Shown in pieces: positions 52,301-64,000 of a stretch of DNA of 64,000 nucleotides; position 1 is the first letter of the stretch, and each line of letters opens with the position of its first letter. The notes below the pieces were generated by a model that saw nothing but the letters and a program-made list of their open reading frames with translations, was not told the origin of the DNA and did not search any database. The DNA is taken from the NCBI GenBank assembly GCA_036268875.1, contig DATATI010000088.1, positions 1 through 64,000 of the forward strand, in the 5' to 3' direction. Source of the stretch: Polyangia bacterium (GTDB taxonomy: Bacteria; Myxococcota_A; Polyangia; Fen-1088). Made by a program: the position numbers and the translations under genes.

Positions 52301-54190
52301 CTAGTTGCCCGATCGGAGGGCCTCCCACTGCGCCGTCAGCTTTTCATTCCCGGCGTGCGTGCGCAGCGTCGCTGACCAGGTGCCGGGCGCGGGTGGGACT
52401 GCGAACACGTCGCCCAGGCGATCGGCGACGCCGGCGTTGTGCGTGTCGATGATGGGCACGGCGCCGCTGTCGATGATCAGATCCAACCCGTCGCCGTTGG
52501 CCATGGCGAACCCGGCGTCCAGGCGCGCGGCCAGGGCGGCCATCCCGTCGGTGCAGGCGGTGAGCAAGCACCCGCTGCCCTGGCCGATGTCGGCGCACAG
52601 CACGGCATCCAGCGCGGCACAGCCGGCCAGTGTCGTCGGTGGCACGCTGGCCATTGCTGGCGCCGGCGTCGACGCCAGGGCAAACAGAGCGCGCACGGTT
52701 CCGGCCGAATCGGCCGGCAACCCGCGGGTCGCCAGCGCCAGCTTGCCGAAGGCTTCCCGCGCCACCGTTCCCAGGCGCAACGTGATCCGCTGTTCGTCCA
52801 GCGACAGGATGTCCTTGGCGGCGTCGGCGCGGACGTAAGACGCCTGCAGCACCGGCAAGCCCAGCGGCAGCAAGGCGACGTCGAAGCTGGCGTTGCTGGC
52901 GGTGCCGAACTCGACGCTGTCGAAGGTGTGGGTGACGACGAAGACGTTCGGGGTCGGCGTGGCGGCGATGGCCAGATCCGACCGCAAGGTCAAGGCGCTC
53001 AAGATCCGGCCGGCGTCGTCGGCGATGCCGCCCAGGCCGACCAGCGCGCCGGGCTTGGGCGCGCCGAACAACGCGGCCAGCAGGGCGTCATGGCTGGGCA
53101 GGCCGTCGCTGTCGCGGCTGCTGCGACAGGCGGACAGCCCGCCGCCCGCCGCCGGCAACAGCACCCCCCGTCGCGCCGCCACCGCCGCGCCGATCGGGCC
53201 TTCGCCGCCGTCGACCGGCTGGCAGTCGTCGGGATCGCCGGGAATGCCACCGCTGAGCGCGTCCAGCGTGCAGTCAAGCCAAAGCTGCGCGGGATCGAGC
53301 GGGCAATCCTGCAGATCAACCCAGGGCGCGACGATGAACGCCTCGGCTGCCGGTGGATTGGTGAAGGCGAAGTGTGACGTCGCCTCGAACTTCCCCACCG
53401 GGCTCGGATCAGCATCGCCCATCGGCAAGGCGACGCGCACCAGATCACCGGGCACCAGCGTCTTGCCGGGCAGATCGACGCAACCCTGGGCTTGCAGCGC
53501 TCCGCGCCGATCGCGCGCCCGCCCCACCACCGCGTGCGATAGGACCGTGCTGATGAGATCGAACTCCACCACCCCGTCGGTGCTGGCCACCGTGCGAATG
53601 GGCCGCACCGGCGTCGGCAGATGCGCCAGCGACAAGGCGGCGCAGCGGTCGTTGTCAAAGAACGCCACCTCGATGACGGCCACCGCGGTGGCGTTGGCGT
53701 CGCCAGCGATGAAGGGCGCGACTTGAATGTTGGCGGCGGTGCCCGCCATCACCAGCACCTCCGCTTCGGCCTCGGCGCTTTGGTTGGCGGTGCTGGCGTG
53801 GACGCGAAAGATGGCCGGCTGGCCGGCGTTGACGTTGATCATCGCGGTGCCGGTGGCGTCGGTCAGCGCGCTATCGCTGGCCAGCGTCGCGCCCTGGGGT
53901 TGGCTGCCGATGGTGGGATCGTCGACGATGGAAAAACTGATCGGCTGCCCGGGGACGCCGGCGCCGTCCGGCGTGCGCAGCACGAAATTCAGCATGCCTC
54001 GATCGCCGGGGGGGATCTGCACGGTGTCCGAGACCGGCGCCAGCACCAGATCGGTCGGCACGCCGGTGTCGGGCGCGGCGGTGTGCGTGCTGCACGCCGA
54101 TGCGAACACCGCCGCCACCAGCGCGGCCGGCGCGCCGGCGCGGCGTCGCCTGTGGACAGGCTGTGGGTAGATTGGCATTCGCTGAATCAT
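52301..54190 (-). CDS. Large lipoprotein with bacterial Ig-like domain
   Basis: 629 residues. Lipobox SACS near residue 32 (FASAC). A Big-1/invasin-type domain covers about 45-150 (GVPGQPISFSIVDDPTIGSQ, SALTDATGTAMINVNAG). The rest is beta-rich and Cys-containing without a known domain, including a hydrophobic-polar repeat region (VALPMGDADPSPVGKFEATS). Likely a secreted surface protein; the C-terminal portion gives no function. Divergent from dnaE, 74 bp between starts. Confidence 0.78.
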   Translation of the reverse strand: MIQRMPIYPQPVHRRRRAGAPAALVAAVFASACSTHTAAPDTGVPTDLVLAPVSDTVQIPPGDRGMLNFVLRTPDGAGVPGQPISFSIVDDPTIGSQPQGATLASDSALTDATGTAMINVNAGQPAIFRVHASTANQSAEAEAEVLVMAGTAANIQVAPFIAGDANATAVAVIEVAFFDNDRCAALSLAHLPTPVRPIRTVASTDGVVEFDLISTVLSHAVVGRARDRRGALQAQGCVDLPGKTLVPGDLVRVALPMGDADPSPVGKFEATSHFAFTNPPAAEAFIVAPWVDLQDCPLDPAQLWLDCTLDALSGGIPGDPDDCQPVDGGEGPIGAAVAARRGVLLPAAGGGLSACRSSRDSDGLPSHDALLAALFGAPKPGALVGLGGIADDAGRILSALTLRSDLAIAATPTPNVFVVTHTFDSVEFGTASNASFDVALLPLGLPVLQASYVRADAAKDILSLDEQRITLRLGTVAREAFGKLALATRGLPADSAGTVRALFALASTPAPAMASVPPTTLAGCAALDAVLCADIGQGSGCLLTACTDGMAALAARLDAGFAMANGDGLDLIIDSGAVPIIDTHNAGVADRLGDVFAVPPAPGTWSATLRTHAGNEKLTAQWEALRSGN

Positions 54191-54264
54191 CGCTGCGAGA
54201 TCGAACGCGACCGGTTTTTGGTCTGGACCGGTGACGCGGCAAAGGCCAAGCTCGAACGCTGTCC

Positions 54265-57861
<3,597 letters not shown>

Positions 57862-58059
57862 CGACGGGACAACGCCTGCTCTTCGCGATCGCGCGGCTGG
57901 CCAATTTGTCTTGGCCCTTCGAATTCCGGCATTTACGCCAGTGCACCTTGCTGGCGCGCCTTGTTGGCGCGGCTCGTCGACGGTGGCTATCTGGACTTGG
58001 CCCGCCGGTCACCCTATCGTGCTGCCACACAAGCGCGTTGCGCACCCTGGAGGATCTGC

Positions 58060-58650
58060 GTGAAAAAATCCGTTTCCCTCGCTGTCGGACTGCTTTCGTT
58101 ATTGCTGCTCGCGCGGGCCAGCTGGGCTCAGACACCAGCGCCGATCGCGCCTCCCCCGTCGAATCCGCCGCCGTCGCTCGTTCAGCCAGCCAACACCGGC
58201 ACCAGCACCGGCGAAAAAGGCATCTCGGTGTGGGCGATCCTTCCCTGGCGCGGCATCGGAGCCGGCGCGCGCTATATGTTGCCGCTGCCGATCACCTCAC
58301 TTTTAACCCACACGTCCTTGCACGATAGCTGGGCGCTGGAATTCGGCGCCGATTTTTATCACTGGGACTGTGGCTTCGCGACCAACAACTGCGGCTGGAA
58401 CGAGATCCTTCCGGTGGTGGGCATGATGTGGAAGGTCGACCTCACCCCGCAGTTCACCGTCTATCCGAAGATCGAAGCCGGCTATCCCATCGGCTGGTAC
58501 TCGGGCCCAGGTTTCACCGGCCGGGAGAGCTTCGCCAGCTTCTACGTCTCGGGCGGCGCCGGTCTCTTGTACAAGCTCAGCAACGGCCTCACCCTGCGCG
58601 CCGAGGCCAGCAGCTATGACATCAAGGGTGGCGTGGGCTGGCTGTTCTAA
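58060..58650 (+). CDS. Small secreted outer-membrane protein
   Basis: 196 residues from GTG 58060, with GGAGG 8 bp upstream. Signal peptide cleaved near ASWAQT; Pro-rich linker; then barrel-type strands (SVWAILPWRGIGAGARYMLP, WALEFGADFYHWDCGF) with a likely disulfide (CGFATNNC), ending LRAEASSYDIKGGVGWLF. Strong terminator follows. Confidence 0.75.
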   Translation: MKKSVSLAVGLLSLLLLARASWAQTPAPIAPPPSNPPPSLVQPANTGTSTGEKGISVWAILPWRGIGAGARYMLPLPITSLLTHTSLHDSWALEFGADFYHWDCGFATNNCGWNEILPVVGMMWKVDLTPQFTVYPKIEAGYPIGWYSGPGFTGRESFASFYVSGGAGLLYKLSNGLTLRAEASSYDIKGGVGWLF

Positions 58651-58676
58651 TTCGTCACCTTCGTCTGTCACAAAAG

Positions 58677-58711
58677 AGGCGTCGCGATCATCGCGGCGCC
58701 TTTTTCTTTTT
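58677..58711 (+). terminator. Rho-independent terminator
   Basis: AGGCGTCGCGAT and ATCGCGGCGCCT form an 11-bp stem with one GT pair and a 3-nt loop, followed by TTTTTCTTTTT. It ends the outer-membrane protein gene at 58650 and lies directly before the globin remnant. Confidence 0.92.
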
Positions 58712-58723
58712 CGCGAAATAACT

Positions 58724-59060
58724 ACTCCCGCTTGTGACGGCGGCGGCGCCAGCGACGGGCCGGCCGACAGTTCCGAGACGGCACAATCGCTGTACGACAA
58801 ATATGGCGGCGCCCCGACGGTGGCCAAAGTGGTGGATGACGCCGTCGCCGGCGTCCTGGCAGACTGTCAAGAGTCGCCGTACTTCGCGGTCGTGGGAACC
58901 GCGAACCACGACAGCGTGGCGCGTTTGAAGAGCTGCCTGCGCTTGCAGTTCACTGTCCTCATGGGCGGGCCGGGCATGTACCCGGGAACGAACGACGAGG
59001 GCGATACGTGCGTGAACATGAAGGCCATCCACACCGGCCTGGAAATTCCCGGTGCGGTGC
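58724..59060 (+). pseudogene. Truncated-hemoglobin-like lipoprotein remnant
   Basis: In frame from a cysteine at 58733 (PACDGGGASDG) the sequence reads SLYDKYGGAPTVAKVVDDAV, RLKSCLRLQF and MKAIHTGLEIPGAV, the pattern of group 1 truncated hemoglobins exported as lipoproteins. The signal peptide and start codon are missing, because the terminator of the previous gene immediately precedes it. The conserved C-terminal helix is also lost: after about 59050 the frame becomes nonsense and a different gene fragment begins. A double-ended fragment. Confidence 0.65.
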
Positions 59061-59414
59061 GCGAACGTGTCGGCGGCGGCGCTGGGCGCGTCGGCCGGCG
59101 GGCCGGTCAACGAATTGATCTTCGCGTTCAATCCAGCCGGGCGGCTGATCAGCGTCGACGTCCTGCGGGCGGGACTGTCGCCGGCGGACGCCGCCGCGGT
59201 CTTCACTAAACAGACCGGCGCCCTTCGCGCAGCGCTGGGGACGGCGCCGGTGCAGGTGGGCGATCCGTCACCGGGCTATCTCGGCTCGGGCCGGTCGCGC
59301 ACCGTTCTGGCCAGCTATCGCTACGCGGACTATCTGGCGTCGGTGACGGCGATGGCCATGCCGTCCGGCGTCTCGGTGCGCGCGCAGTATCAGTCCGCCA
59401 CGCACGTGCAGTAA
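59052..59414 (+). pseudogene. C-terminal fragment of an unrecognised protein fused to the globin remnant
   Basis: 120 codons open from a GTG at 59052. GGPVNELIFAFNPAGRLISV, AGLSPADAAAVFTKQTGALR and LASYRYADYLASVTAMAMP are well-formed protein sequence ending in a natural stop, but the beginning (VRCANVSAAALG) looks like the middle of a domain. It overlaps the end of the globin frame. Most likely a deletion joined two genes. It might also be a short intact protein. Confidence 0.45.
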
Positions 59415-59428
59415 GCGTTGTGGCGCCG

Positions 59429-60127
59429 TCAGCCGCGCTGCCGATCGTGTTTGATCCGCAGGCGCAGCGACGGCTCTTCACCGATCGGATCGACCGCCAC
59501 GCGGAAGCCGGTCCCGTCGGCGACGTGCGGGGGGAACGGCACGCAGACCGTGACCTCCTCGACGATGGTGCCTTCGTACTCGCAGCGCGTGCACCACAGC
59601 CGGTTCTTCTGCGCCACGCCGCCGCAGGTTCGGCAGGGAATGCGACAGGGCAGGGTGATGGCGGCGGTGCCGCCGCGGCGGATCTCGGCGGCGTTCAGCA
59701 AGAGATCCAGCGATCCGTCGGCGTGCCGGCGGGCCGCCGCGCTGGCGATCAACTTATCCAGCGGACCGCTCAAGCGATCGATGACGTCCGGCCCGGTGCC
59801 GCTGCCGCCGAAGGTGACGTGCCGTCGCTCGCGGTAGGGGCCGGCGTTATCGGGATCGCCGGGTGAGCCGGACCCGGTCTTTCCCGTCGCCGCCGCCGTC
59901 AGGCCGGCTGCCGCTCGCCTGGCGTCGTACGCCGCGCGCGCCACCCCGTCGGACAGCACGCGGTAGGCGTCGGCGATCTGCTGAAAGCGCGCCGTGCCGG
60001 CCGGGCCGGCCCGATCGGGGTGAAAGCGCAGGGCCAGGTGCCGATAGGCGCGCCGGATCTCGGCGGCACTTGACGAGGCCGCCACGCCCAGCACCGCGTA
60101 GAGATCGATCGTCTCATTCGCCCGCAC
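59429..60127 (-). CDS. DnaJ-like cochaperone
   Basis: 232 residues. J domain at 7-70 with His36-Pro-Asp (HPD) for Hsp70 stimulation. The middle is Gly/Ala-rich; the C-terminal half resembles the DnaJ substrate domain with a reduced zinc site: CRIPCRTCGG and CTRCEYEGTI provide four cysteines, compared with eight in full DnaJ. Last gene of a three-gene minus-strand run with 17- and 1-bp gaps. Confidence 0.85.
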   Translation of the reverse strand: MRANETIDLYAVLGVAASSSAAEIRRAYRHLALRFHPDRAGPAGTARFQQIADAYRVLSDGVARAAYDARRAAAGLTAAATGKTGSGSPGDPDNAGPYRERRHVTFGGSGTGPDVIDRLSGPLDKLIASAAARRHADGSLDLLLNAAEIRRGGTAAITLPCRIPCRTCGGVAQKNRLWCTRCEYEGTIVEEVTVCVPFPPHVADGTGFRVAVDPIGEEPSLRLRIKHDRQRG

Positions 60128-60144
60128 CGCTCGTGGCTCCTAGA

Positions 60145-60543
60145 CTAGCCGCCGCGGCGCAGGCGCTCGATCACCCGGCGATCTCGCTTGGTCGGCCGTC
60201 CGCCGCCGGTGAACTGCAACGTCGGCGCGTTCTTCAATTGGTAGGCCAGCGTCTCGCGCGCCTGCCGGCTTGCCGCTGTTTCTTCGTACAGCGTGGCCGC
60301 CACCTTGGCCGGGCCGCGCAGCTCGCTGAGGCCGCGCACCACGAGCTGATATTCGAAGGGCGGACGGCGAATCATCACCACGTCGCCGACGTGAATCAGC
60401 CGCGACCGCTTGGCCCGCTCTCCGCCGACGTCGATCTTGCCGCCGTCCACCGCCTGCGCCGCCGCCGATCGGGTCTTGAAAAAGCGCGCCGCCCACAGCC
60501 ATTTGTCCAGGCGCACGCGGTCGCTGGCCGTCGGCTCGACCAC
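60145..60543 (-). CDS. S4-domain RNA-binding heat-shock protein (Hsp15-like)
   Basis: 132 residues, GTG start one base after the upstream stop. VRLDKWLWAARFFKTRSAAA, KIDVGGERAKRSRLIHVGD is the S4 domain of Hsp15/HslR, which rescues stalled 50S subunits carrying nascent chains. The basic C-terminal tail (GGGRPTKRDRRVIERLRRGG) matches the family. Length agrees with E. coli HslR (133). Confidence 0.9.
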   Translation of the reverse strand: MVEPTASDRVRLDKWLWAARFFKTRSAAAQAVDGGKIDVGGERAKRSRLIHVGDVVMIRRPPFEYQLVVRGLSELRGPAKVAATLYEETAASRQARETLAYQLKNAPTLQFTGGGRPTKRDRRVIERLRRGG

Positions 60544-60544
60544 G

Positions 60545-61240
60545 TCAGGCGTCCTTCCCGGTGATCGCCGCGTACTGGCGACGGGCCGGCACCGACACCA
60601 GCTTGTGCTCGGGCAAGATGAGGGCGGTCAGGCGGCGGCCGTAGACGCAGCCGGTGTCCAATCCGGTGGCGTGCGGGTGTTCCTGCAACCCGCGGACGGC
60701 GTCGTGTCCGAAAACAACGTGCGCCGGACCCCGCCACGTCGACGCCCAGGGCACGCCCTCGATGCGGCTCGACGGTTTGCCGTCGTCGGTGATGCTTCGC
60801 AAGGTCAGCAGATATTTGCGCTCTTGATCTTCCAGGGCCACCCCCGGCACCAATCCGCCGTGCACCACCAGCAGTTGCTGGGTGGCGGCGGCGCCGGCCG
60901 GGAACGACAGCGTCAGCGGCCGCGCACGCAGCCAGTCCCAATCCGCCGGCGTCAGCGTGGCGGCGATGCGCTCGTACTCGGGGCGTTTTTTTTTCGCGCC
61001 GCCCGCATCGTCACCGTCGCCGTTTGGTCCCAGCCGCAACAGATGCGCGTCGTGATTGCCCAGCACCGCCGCCGCCCCGGCTTCGCGCGCCCACTGCAAC
61101 ACGCCCAGCGAGTCCGGTCCCTTGGCCACCAGATCACCCACCAGCGCCAGCCGGCTGTCGTTGATGCCGCCGCACGTTCGTACCAGCCGGACCAGCTCGT
61201 CCAGGCAGCCGTGAACGTCGCCAATAATGATGGTTCGCAT
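60545..61240 (-). CDS. Metallophosphoesterase (PrpA/ApaH-like phosphatase)
   Basis: 231 residues. Metal-binding motifs in order: GDVHGCLDEL (8-17), GDLVAKGPDS (35-44), GNHDAHLLR (61-69), LLVVHGGLVPG and FGHDAVRG, the complete set for a dimetal calcineurin-like phosphatase of the bacterial Ser/Thr phosphatase/Ap4A hydrolase type. It may dephosphorylate proteins or diadenosine tetraphosphate. Heads the run with the Hsp15 and DnaJ genes, a stress-response grouping. Confidence 0.9.
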   Translation of the reverse strand: MRTIIIGDVHGCLDELVRLVRTCGGINDSRLALVGDLVAKGPDSLGVLQWAREAGAAAVLGNHDAHLLRLGPNGDGDDAGGAKKKRPEYERIAATLTPADWDWLRARPLTLSFPAGAAATQQLLVVHGGLVPGVALEDQERKYLLTLRSITDDGKPSSRIEGVPWASTWRGPAHVVFGHDAVRGLQEHPHATGLDTGCVYGRRLTALILPEHKLVSVPARRQYAAITGKDA

Positions 61241-61318
61241 CGCGCCCGTGCTTGGAATTTAATCCGACCGCGTTCCTGATACTTGAGTAATTCGCCTTTC
61301 CGGCCGAGACTAGGTTCA

Positions 61319-61807
61319 GTGAGGACGTTTCTCGCTGCCCTGGTGCTGACCGCCGCATTGTGGCCCTGCGCGTCCGTGCGCGCCGAATCCGCTCCCCGCG
61401 TTTCGGTGCAACCGTTCGACGGTGACGTCGGCCCGGCGCTGCGCGACTATGTCGCCCGGGCGCTTCGCGTCCACGGCTACCAGATCGTCACGTCGATCCC
61501 GCGCGCCGCCGGCACCGGCCCCTATCTGTCGCTGGCCCAGGATCACCGCCTGACCGCCTTCGTCACCGGCGACGTCGAGGTTCACGGCAGCCGCCGCGCG
61601 ATCACCTTCCTGGTGTGGAACGGCGCCACCGCTTCAGTGGTGGGCCGCTGGTCCGCGGAGGCGTCGTCCAAACAGATCCGGCACACCGTCGCCCGCGGTT
61701 TCTGGAAGCACCTGTCGAAGGCGCTGGCCGAAACCCAAGCGCCGCCACGGTCGGAGTTCGATCCCGCGCCGACGAAGTACATCGACGCCAGCCTGGCCGA
61801 TCGCTAG
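61319..61807 (+). CDS. Secreted hypothetical protein
   Basis: 162 residues from GTG 61319, which sits directly before the signal peptide (FLAALVLTAALWPCASVRAE). The mature part (VSVQPFDGDVGPALRDYVAR, FVTGDVEVHGSRRAITFLVW) looks like the N-terminal domain of proteins that compute a combined score from several factors, as in DUF-type lipoproteins of TolB-like AMIN folds; no firm family. The divergent phosphoesterase starts 78 bp away. Confidence 0.6.
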   Translation: MRTFLAALVLTAALWPCASVRAESAPRVSVQPFDGDVGPALRDYVARALRVHGYQIVTSIPRAAGTGPYLSLAQDHRLTAFVTGDVEVHGSRRAITFLVWNGATASVVGRWSAEASSKQIRHTVARGFWKHLSKALAETQAPPRSEFDPAPTKYIDASLADR

Positions 61808-61833
61808 GCGGCACTCAAGGCGGTGTCTGACCG

Positions 61834-62349
61834 CTACTCGTTGACCGTCACCTTGATCATTTTGATCGGCGTCTTCGGGCGATCGCCGCCGTCGCGTGGA
61901 GCGCCGGCGATCTTGTCGACCACGTCCATCCCTTCCACGATCTTGCCGAACACCGGGTGCTTCGACGGTCCGGGTGAAAACCAATCCAGGTACGGGTTGG
62001 GGACGACGTTGATGAAGAACTGCGAGCTGCCCGAGTTCGGGCGGCCGGTGTTGGCCATGGACAGCGTCCCGCGATCGTTCGATATCTTGGCGTCGGCGGG
62101 ATGCTCGTCCTGGATGGTGCCGTCGGGGCCGTTGCCGGTGCCGGCGCGCGGGCTTTGCGGGTCCTTGCTGAACGGACACCCGAACTGGACCATGAACTTG
62201 TCGATCACCCGGTGAAAGTGCAGGCCGTCGTAGAAGCCGGCCTTGGCCAATTTCGCGAAATTTCCCGCGGTGAGAGGCATCTTGTCGTTGAAAAGCTCGA
62301 TGGTGAAGTCGCCGAGGGACGTGCTCATCAGGACGGTCGTGTTTGCCAT
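61834..62349 (-). CDS. Cyclophilin-type peptidyl-prolyl isomerase
   Basis: 171 residues, no signal peptide, so cytoplasmic PpiB type. [54 protein letters not shown] (catalytic Gln and Phe) and [19 protein letters not shown] are conserved. The catalytic arginine lies in FHRVI. Complete and typical length. Confidence 0.96.
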   Translation of the reverse strand: MANTTVLMSTSLGDFTIELFNDKMPLTAGNFAKLAKAGFYDGLHFHRVIDKFMVQFGCPFSKDPQSPRAGTGNGPDGTIQDEHPADAKISNDRGTLSMANTGRPNSGSSQFFINVVPNPYLDWFSPGPSKHPVFGKIVEGMDVVDKIAGAPRDGGDRPKTPIKMIKVTVNE

Positions 62350-62427
62350 GCGCGGCAGCTTAGCACTGGTTGCCGCTGGCGGTCATGGCTGCGCGCGGCC
62401 CCGACCGGCGATACACTGACGCCGGCA

Positions 62428-62946
62428 ATGGCAGGCCGCACGTACAAGGTGGTGATCGGCGTGATGGGACCGGCGGCGTGCGATCCGGCCACCGCCGAGC
62501 TGGCCCGCGCCGTCGGTCGCGGCATCGCCGAACGGGGCGCCGTGCTTCTGTGCGGCGGGCGCGGCGGCGTGATGGAGGCGGCGGCGGAAGGCGCGCGCGG
62601 CGCCGGCGGCCTGACCATCGGCGTGCTACCCGGCGAGGACGCGCGCCAGTCGGCGCCCAACGCTTTCGTCGACGTGGCGCTGTTCACCGGCCTCGGCGAA
62701 GCCCGCAACTGGGTCAACGTCTGCGCCAGCGACGCCATCATCGCCATCGGTGGCGGCTTCGGCACGCTGTCGGAGATCGCTCTCGGCTTGAAAGCCCGGC
62801 GGCCGGTGATCCTGGTCGGCTCGTGGCGGTTCGAAGTGGACGGCGCGACGCCCAACCTGCCGCGTGCCGATCACGCTACCCAGGCCGTCGAGCTGGCCTT
62901 TGAAGCACTGGAAGCCGCCTCACGCGCTGGGACGCGTGGAGCATAG
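62428..62946 (+). CDS. LOG/TIGR00725-family Rossmann protein
   Basis: 172 residues from ATG 62428. VVIGVMGPAACDPATAELAR, GAVLLCGGRGGVMEAAAEGA (the PGGxGT-like nucleotide fold), and GGGFGTLSEIALGLKARRP place it with the TIGR00725/YvdD-like branch of lysine-decarboxylase-fold proteins. The PGGxGTxxE motif reads GGGFGTLSE. Relatives hydrolyse nucleotide monophosphates or bind Moco; activity here is unproven. Confidence 0.85.
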   Translation: MAGRTYKVVIGVMGPAACDPATAELARAVGRGIAERGAVLLCGGRGGVMEAAAEGARGAGGLTIGVLPGEDARQSAPNAFVDVALFTGLGEARNWVNVCASDAIIAIGGGFGTLSEIALGLKARRPVILVGSWRFEVDGATPNLPRADHATQAVELAFEALEAASRAGTRGA

Positions 62947-63005
62947 GCCGGCTTGGCTGGCTGGAGCTCATCGCGGGAGGTTCGGAAACCTTTGAGGGTT
63001 CTGAG
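62947..63005. other. Short convergent intergenic region
   Basis: 59 bp between convergent genes. A weak hairpin AGGTT-CGGA-AACCT (about 62979-62992) is followed by a T-poor tail, so terminator function is doubtful. Confidence 0.3.
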
Positions 63006-63758
63006 CTAAGGCCAAGTGAAGGTCGCGACCACTGGACCGTGGTCGCTGGTGCCGACCTCACGGTAGGCCTCGCACTTCGTCGCGCGCGCGGCCACCGCCT
63101 GGCTGGCCAGGATGTAGTCGATGCGCCAGCCGATGTTGCGCTGGCGCAGGTTCCGCCACGGCGCCCACCAGGTGAAAAGATCGTCGGCGTCTGGGTGCAG
63201 CGCCCGCGCCACGTCGATAAGGCCGTGGCCCAGCAGATGATCGAAGGCGGCGCGCTCCTCGGGAAGCTGGCCGATGGCGCTGTCCTTGCGTTCGCGCGGG
63301 TGCACGTCACGCGCGGTGTGGGCGATGTTGATGTCGCCGCACACCACCAGCGGCGTGGCGCTTTCGTGTACGGCGGCGACGTAAGCGTCCAGCGCGGCGA
63401 AGAACTTCATTTTCGCCGCGAAATCCTTGCCCCCGTTGGGGACGTAGATCGAAACCACCAGCAGGCCGTTGATGGCGGCGGCCACCACGCGGTGTTCGTG
63501 GTCGAACTGCGGGTGGAAAAATTTGGGGCGCTCGGCGACGGCGTCCTTGCGAACGTGCAAGCCCACGCCGGAGTAACCCTTGCCGCCGTGCCAGTAGCAC
63601 CAGTACCCGTCGATCGACACCAGCGACTCGGGGATCTGCTCGGGCGCCGCTTTGATCTCTTGCAGGCAGATCACTTCGGGCTGCTCGGCCTTGATCCACT
63701 CTTCCAGTTGCACCTGCCGGGCGCGGATGCCGTTCACGTTCCAGGTCGCGATCTTCAC
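63006..63758 (-). CDS. xthA: Exodeoxyribonuclease III
   Basis: 250 residues. MKIATWNVNGIRAR, ICLQEIKA (metal-binding Glu), GLHVRKD, VSIYVPNGG, CGDINIAHTARDVHP (catalytic Asp-Asn pair), FTWWAPW, WRIDYIL and the final TSDHGPVVATF (Asp-His) give all active-site motifs of the AP endonuclease family. Removes 3' blocking groups and cuts AP sites in base-excision repair. Confidence 0.97.
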   Translation of the reverse strand: MKIATWNVNGIRARQVQLEEWIKAEQPEVICLQEIKAAPEQIPESLVSIDGYWCYWHGGKGYSGVGLHVRKDAVAERPKFFHPQFDHEHRVVAAAINGLLVVSIYVPNGGKDFAAKMKFFAALDAYVAAVHESATPLVVCGDINIAHTARDVHPRERKDSAIGQLPEERAAFDHLLGHGLIDVARALHPDADDLFTWWAPWRNLRQRNIGWRIDYILASQAVAARATKCEAYREVGTSDHGPVVATFTWP

Positions 63759-63780
63759 CGCCTCGATCTACCATGACCGC

Positions 63781-64000
63781 ATGTCTGGCGCGGGCGGGTC
63801 GGGCGTGCCTGCCGACGGCGCCGCCCAGCGCGCCACTAATAGCCGCGCCACCACCGTCATCGCCGCCGGCTTGATCGTGACGGCGCTCGGTTGGCCGATG
63901 ACCCTGGCGCGGCTGCCGTTCGGGCTGTACCTGAAAAATCAGCTCGGCGTATCGCCGCAACAGCTGGCGCTGTTCTGGGCCGGCAGCGCAGCGGTCTGGG
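63781..64000 (+). CDS. Partial: probable major-facilitator-type membrane transporter, N-terminus
   Basis: Starts at ATG 63781 and runs off the right edge after 73 codons. A Gly/Ala/Ser-rich N-terminus precedes a membrane helix (TTVIAAGLIVTALGWPMTLA), the loop RLPFGLYLKNQLGVSPQQLA, and a second helix (FWAGSAAVW). The loop resembles MFS family members in other Myxococcota. Divergent from xthA by 22 bp. Confidence 0.55.
   Translation, partial: MSGAGGSGVPADGAAQRATNSRATTVIAAGLIVTALGWPMTLARLPFGLYLKNQLGVSPQQLALFWAGSAAVW

Overview
The window is very GC-rich and carries the hallmarks of a Myxococcota (former deltaproteobacterial) genome: Hanks-type Ser/Thr kinases with trailing transmembrane segments, an FHA-coupled AAA+ activator, many secreted lipoproteins and outer-membrane beta-barrels, a gliding-motility (Glt/Agl)-like envelope operon, and bacterial microcompartment (BMC) shell proteins that look like those of Haliangium ochraceum. 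Many genes overlap by ATGA or TGATG, and GTG/TTG starts are common. Genus cannot be fixed from the sequence alone; an uncultured Polyangia/Haliangia-like organism is my best guess.

Layout. 1-3000: the tail of a probable site-specific recombinase runs into a tRNA-Val gene, followed by a kinase plus TPR protein pair (minus strand). 3.3-7.6 kb: M16 peptidase, DsbD-N-like protein, PilZ protein, RluD and PgeF. 7.7-13.4 kb: BMC locus: a BMC-T, a BMC-H, an anchored hypothetical, a divergent MutH, a CoA-acylating aldehyde dehydrogenase with an apparent encapsulation helix, a second BMC-T, then an unknown protein and an alpha/beta hydrolase. No pentameric BMC-P vertex protein is present. 13.5-22.1 kb: surface lipoprotein, FHA/AAA+ regulator, beta-barrel protein, 14-repeat RCC1 lipoprotein, TPR protein and a second kinase. 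22.3-28.4 kb: a three-gene secreted operon of two beta-propeller (PD40/HZS-alpha-like) lipoproteins with c-type heme motifs around a HEAT-repeat protein.

28.4-43.1 kb (all minus strand): a long, tightly packed operon. From its 5' end it encodes two related beta-barrels (GltA/GltB-like), a coiled-coil periplasmic protein, TPR proteins (GltC-like, a 1049-residue TPR protein, GltE/AglT-like lipoprotein), a TonB-like GltG/AgmX-type protein, and accessory lipoproteins and barrels. It ends in a DUF4266-DUF3570 pair that is exactly bracketed by two related 170-bp palindromic elements whose stems show compensatory base changes. A divergent IgGFc-binding-like lipoprotein follows.

45-48.7 kb looks like an accessory, partly decayed segment: SDR oxidoreductase, truncated serine hydrolase, GST, a small ORF sharing a 42-bp repeat with the hydrolase, an ArsR/SRPBCC pair, and a frameshifted DUF4019 remnant. 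48.7-64 kb returns to chromosomal genes: SDR, membrane protein, adenylate-kinase-like enzyme, Ig-like lipoprotein, dnaE, a beta-barrel, a truncated-globin remnant fused to another gene fragment, DnaJ-like, Hsp15-like, phosphoesterase, cyclophilin, LOG-like protein, exonuclease III and the start of a membrane transporter.
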